A DNA stretch of 7,693 nt. Source: Deltaproteobacteria bacterium (GTDB lineage Bacteria > Desulfobacterota > Dissulfuribacteria > Dissulfuribacterales > UBA3076). The notes beneath the pieces are model-generated. The model searched no databases. It was not told the origin of the DNA and saw only the letters and a program-made list of their open reading frames with translations. The stretch spans positions 1 to 7,693 of the forward strand of contig JAGGRV010000090.1 of NCBI GenBank assembly GCA_021159445.1. Direction: 5' to 3'. Below are positions 5,087 to 7,693 of the stretch, piece by piece. Position 1 is the first letter of the stretch, and each line of letters opens with the position of its first letter. The translations under genes were made by a program, and so were the position numbers.

Positions 5087-7195
5087 ATGTCAAACAACCT
5101 TTATGTCGTGGCCACTGAAGCAAGAAGCGGGAAATCAGCCATTATTCTGGGCGTGATGGAGATGCTGCTCAGAAAAATCGACAGGGTTGGCTTTTTCCGC
5201 CCGATTATTTCAGACGCCAAAGATCAGGATCATGACATCAATCTTATTTCCTCGTATTTTGACCTAGGGATTCCGTACGATAAAATGTACGGATTTACCG
5301 CAACAGAGGCCGATAATCTGGTTTCGCTAGGCAGGCGAACTGAATTGATCGAGGGAATAATCAATAAGTATAATGAATTAAGTGATAGTTGCGATTTTGT
5401 GTTATGCGAAGGCACCGATTTTGTGAGTTCCGCAGCTGCCTTTGAGTTCGATATCAATGCGGAGATCAGTAAAAACCTGTCATGCCCGGTCTTATTGGTG
5501 ACCAACGCACACCAGAAGAGCACGGATGATATAGTCCGATCCGTCGAAGTGGCTCTTAAATCCCTGAGTGGAAAAAAATGCCACACAATCGCCACAATTA
5601 TTAACCGTACAGAGCCAAAGGATGGAGATGCGATTATCAAGATCCTGAAAGAAAAGGACTTGACCGGAGAACAGTTGCTTTACGCCATGCCGGATGAACC
5701 GTCTCTCGGGAATCCCACAGTGGGTGAGATTGCGAAGCTTCTGGGTGCTGAGGTGTTATATGGGGAAGAACAATTGAACCGGCACGTGCACAACTTTACG
5801 ATCGCGGCGATGCAACTGCATAACTTCTTGACCAGGATAGAATATGGTTCACTGATTATTACTCCCGGAGACAGGGCGGACGTGATCGTCGCCTGTCTGG
5901 CTGCAGTTTCGTCCGCGTCCGAGCAAAACATCTCAGGGATCGTATTGACCGGTGGCTTGAAACCGGAAAAGCCTATATGGGATCTCATTAAAGGATTTCC
6001 CCTGATGGTGCCTATCCTCAGCGTCAAAGAGAATACTTTCCCCGCAGCAACAAATGTTAACAAGATCCACGCCATAATTTCACCGGATGATGACCGGAAG
6101 ATAACGCAGGCCCTGGCGGTATTTGAAAAAAACGTGGATACGGAACAATTGGAGGAAAAAGTCATTACAACACGCACCGCCATTCTCACCCCGAAGATGT
6201 TCGAATATGAACTGGTGCAAAGGGCCAGGGCAAACAAGCAACATGTGGTCTTACCAGAGGGCGAGGACGAGAGAATCTTACGGGCTGCAGAGATACTGCT
6301 TTATAGGGAAGTGGTGGACATCACTCTTCTTGGCAATGAAGATTTGATCCGTGGAAAGATCGCACAACTGGGGCTGAGGATGAGCCTCGCGAATATCATT
6401 AATCCCCTGAAATCCGAGTTATTTGAGGAGTACATGCAGACCTATTTTAATTTAAGGAAACATACGGGGATCACAGAGGAATATGCACGTGATATGATGA
6501 GAGATGTAAACTATTTCGCAACCATGATGGTCTATAAGGGGCATGCCGATGCAATGGTCTCCGGCGCGGCACACAGTACTCCAGCAACGATTCGCCCCGC
6601 ACTTCAAATTATCAAGACAAAGCCGGGGTTTTCCATTATTTCGAGCGTATTACTTATGTGCCTGGAGGACAGGGTGCTTGTCTACGGGGACTGCGCAGTG
6701 AATCCTGATCCAAATGCCGGCCAACTGGCCGAGATTGCTCTCAGCTCCGCACAAACTGCAAGGATCTTTGGTATTGATCCGGTTGTTGCCATGCTTTCGT
6801 ACTCTACCGGAGAGTCAGGCAAGGGAACGGATGTGGACAAGGTCCGTGAAGCAACCAGGATTGCAAAAGAAAAGGCCCAGAAATCCTTCCCCGGCCTGAA
6901 AATCGAAGGACCTATCCAGTATGATGCAGCCGTTGATTCCTCGGTTGCCAAGACCAAGTTGCCTGGGAGCGATGTTGCAGGAAAGGCCACCACGTTTATC
7001 TTTCCTGATCTGAACACGGGTAATAACACATACAAGGCAGTTCAGAGGTCAGCAGGAGCAGTAGTTATTGGTCCCATTCTTCAGGGGCTAAAACATCCTG
7101 TAAATGACCTGAGTAGGGGATGCACAGTCCCGGATATAGTGAACACTGTTGCGATTACCGCGATTCAAGCGCAATCAGAGAAAGGATTGTCATGA
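5087..7195 (+). CDS. pta: Phosphate acetyltransferase (phosphotransacetylase), long three-domain form
   Basis: A 702-residue enzyme (the E. coli form is 714) interconverting acetyl-CoA plus phosphate with acetyl phosphate plus CoA in the cytoplasm. The N-terminal BioD-like P-loop domain (about 1-220) has an intact GKS in EARSGKSA (11-18), which the E. coli protein has lost. The middle DRTGG domain (about 225-350) includes SLIITPGDRADVI (255-267) and VLTGG (286-290). The catalytic PTA_PTB domain (about 370-697) has VLPEGEDER (388-396), MVSGAAHST (490-498), STGESGKGTD (573-582), KLPGSDVAGKATT (624-636) and NDLSRGC (673-679). A strong AGGAGG (5076-5081), 5 nt before the ATG, fixes the start. No acetate kinase gene adjoins it in this window, so the partner must be elsewhere or beyond the edge. 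It may be cotranscribed with the flavin reductase-like gene downstream. Confidence 0.97.
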   Translation: MSNNLYVVATEARSGKSAIILGVMEMLLRKIDRVGFFRPIISDAKDQDHDINLISSYFDLGIPYDKMYGFTATEADNLVSLGRRTELIEGIINKYNELSDSCDFVLCEGTDFVSSAAAFEFDINAEISKNLSCPVLLVTNAHQKSTDDIVRSVEVALKSLSGKKCHTIATIINRTEPKDGDAIIKILKEKDLTGEQLLYAMPDEPSLGNPTVGEIAKLLGAEVLYGEEQLNRHVHNFTIAAMQLHNFLTRIEYGSLIITPGDRADVIVACLAAVSSASEQNISGIVLTGGLKPEKPIWDLIKGFPLMVPILSVKENTFPAATNVNKIHAIISPDDDRKITQALAVFEKNVDTEQLEEKVITTRTAILTPKMFEYELVQRARANKQHVVLPEGEDERILRAAEILLYREVVDITLLGNEDLIRGKIAQLGLRMSLANIINPLKSELFEEYMQTYFNLRKHTGITEEYARDMMRDVNYFATMMVYKGHADAMVSGAAHSTPATIRPALQIIKTKPGFSIISSVLLMCLEDRVLVYGDCAVNPDPNAGQLAEIALSSAQTARIFGIDPVVAMLSYSTGESGKGTDVDKVREATRIAKEKAQKSFPGLKIEGPIQYDAAVDSSVAKTKLPGSDVAGKATTFIFPDLNTGNNTYKAVQRSAGAVVIGPILQGLKHPVNDLSRGCTVPDIVNTVAITAIQAQSEKGLS

Positions 7196-7254
7196 AAAAA
7201 ACCCAAGGCAGCCTAGTAACCGAGCCCGTGGACCGGGTTATGCTAGAAGAGTAG
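7192..7254 (+). CDS. Possible 20-residue ORF coupled to the end of pta
   Basis: The ATG overlaps the pta stop (ATGA, 7192-7195) and follows AAAGGA (7181-7186) by 5 nt, which favours translational coupling. The product would be MKKTQGSLVTEPVDRVMLEE, ended by TAG at 7252-7254. I recognise no family. It is in the same frame as the flavin reductase-like gene, 16 codons upstream of that start, so only the TAG separates them. It could be a coupling peptide that carries ribosomes to the next gene, a decayed N-terminus of a longer protein, or nothing. An A7 run directly follows the ATG. Confidence 0.25.
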   Translation: MKKTQGSLVTEPVDRVMLEE

Positions 7255-7269
7255 GAACAAGGATACCAG

Positions 7270-7659
7270 ATGGATACAGATCTGAATCTAAAAGCCTTTC
7301 AGCAGCTCAGTTATGGCCTTTACGTGGTTTGTTCAAGCGACGGCGATAAAATGAACGGCCAGATTGCCAACTGTGTTTTCCAGGTCACTTCCAGTCCGCC
7401 GAGAATTGCCGTTTCCCTGAACAAAGAGAACCTTACTCACGAGTTTATTCAGAAAAGCGGCGAATTCAGCGTGTCTGTTCTTGAAGAATCTGTTCCCATG
7501 AAGTTCATCGGCCTGTTCGGATTCAAGTCCGGAAGAGATGTGGACAATCTTTCCCATGCGGGTCATGAACAAGGTGTAACCGCCTGCCACGTTGTTACGG
7601 AGCATACCTTGTCCACGATGGAGGCAAAGATCATTGGACAGTTTAGGAACGTACAATAA
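7270..7659 (+). pseudogene. Flavin reductase-like (Hrb/RutF-type FMN-binding) protein, cut by element copy 4
   Basis: Codons 1-125 encode a flavin reductase-like domain that resembles the N-terminal part of high-molecular-weight rubredoxin (Hrb) and related NAD(P)H:FMN flavoproteins of anaerobes. Visible features are SYGLYVV near the start, NGQIANCVFQVTSSPPRIAV, the LTHEFI segment and GLFGFKSGRD. Related proteins move electrons in oxygen or NO detoxification. AAGGA (7259-7263), 6 nt before the ATG, supports the start. The native reading frame stops at the junction: codon 126 starts exactly at the first base of element copy 4 (7645), and the element supplies Arg-Asn-Val-Gln and a TAA. Domains of this kind usually run about 150-170 residues, often followed by rubredoxin, so the C-terminal part of the fold is missing. 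A real disrupted gene is likely, but a misassembly at the repeat is possible. Confidence 0.75.
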
Positions 7660-7693
7660 ATAACTTGAACAAATTAATGTCTTTTTTGCCGTC
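7645..7693 (-). mobile_element. MITE-like element, copy 4 (partial, right end, inverted)
   Basis: The 49 bases are the exact reverse complement of 2-50 and match the right end of copy 2. The outer end is inserted after GACAGTTT inside the flavin reductase-like gene and supplies its stop codon. The window ends within the element. It carries the T-A version of the variable stem position, like copies 1 and 2 and unlike copy 3. Confidence 0.85.

Noticed and set aside
5230..6237. Two long minus-strand open frames (136 and 185 codons) inside pta
   Set aside because: They are shadows of the well-conserved pta frame, with no family motifs.
6682..7035. 117-codon minus-strand frame inside the catalytic part of pta
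   Set aside because: It lies antisense to conserved catalytic motifs and is low in recognisable content; a shadow frame.
7252..7254. UAG read as pyrrolysine to fuse the 20-codon ORF with the flavoprotein
   Set aside because: The downstream gene has its own Shine-Dalgarno and a start matching its family; no pyl genes or contextual signal are visible here.
1..7693. CRISPR array, prophage or toxin-antitoxin pair
   Set aside because: The repeats are too few, too long and unevenly spaced for CRISPR, and no phage or toxin-antitoxin-like proteins are present among the credible genes.

Overview
The window looks like a fragment of an anaerobic bacterial chromosome. A Desulfobacterota (delta-proteobacterial) origin is my best guess, because it carries a long three-domain phosphotransacetylase, a high-molecular-weight-rubredoxin-type flavoprotein and an NtrB/FleS-like kinase. 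This is inferred from protein style, not from a search. Genes are moderately GC-rich and the spacers are AT-rich.

Layout. Positions 1-50 are the end of a repeat element (copy 1). A TTGACA promoter follows, driving tRNA-Val(UAC) and tRNA-Asp(GUC). A complete 156-bp copy of the element lies at 351-506 (copy 2). Next come a rightward pair, an ElyC/YdcF-type DUF218 membrane protein (662-1477) and an orphan histidine kinase (1517-2668). The kinase overlaps the convergent mnmG (2625-4499, minus strand) by 44 bp. The 587-bp spacer 4500-5086 holds a likely mnmG promoter, a second complete element in inverted orientation (copy 3, 4781-4936) and a separate 15-bp perfect inverted repeat around it. Rightward again are pta (5087-7195), a possible 20-codon ORF overlapping its stop, and a flavin reductase-like gene (7270-7659). 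That last gene is cut at codon 126 by a fourth copy (7645-7693), in which the window ends.

How the genes relate. They are mostly independent housekeeping functions: tRNA supply, tRNA wobble-uridine modification (MnmG), envelope biogenesis (DUF218) and acetyl-CoA/acetyl-phosphate metabolism (Pta). The unifying feature is the element. It has about 34-36-bp imperfect terminal inverted repeats, no coding capacity and a long foldable sequence, so it looks like a MITE. The two full copies differ at only two of 156 positions. Those two positions face each other in the stem and change together (T-A in one copy, C-G in the other), which points to maintained base pairing. Both window edges fall at the same internal point of the element, as expected for a contig broken at a high-copy repeat.
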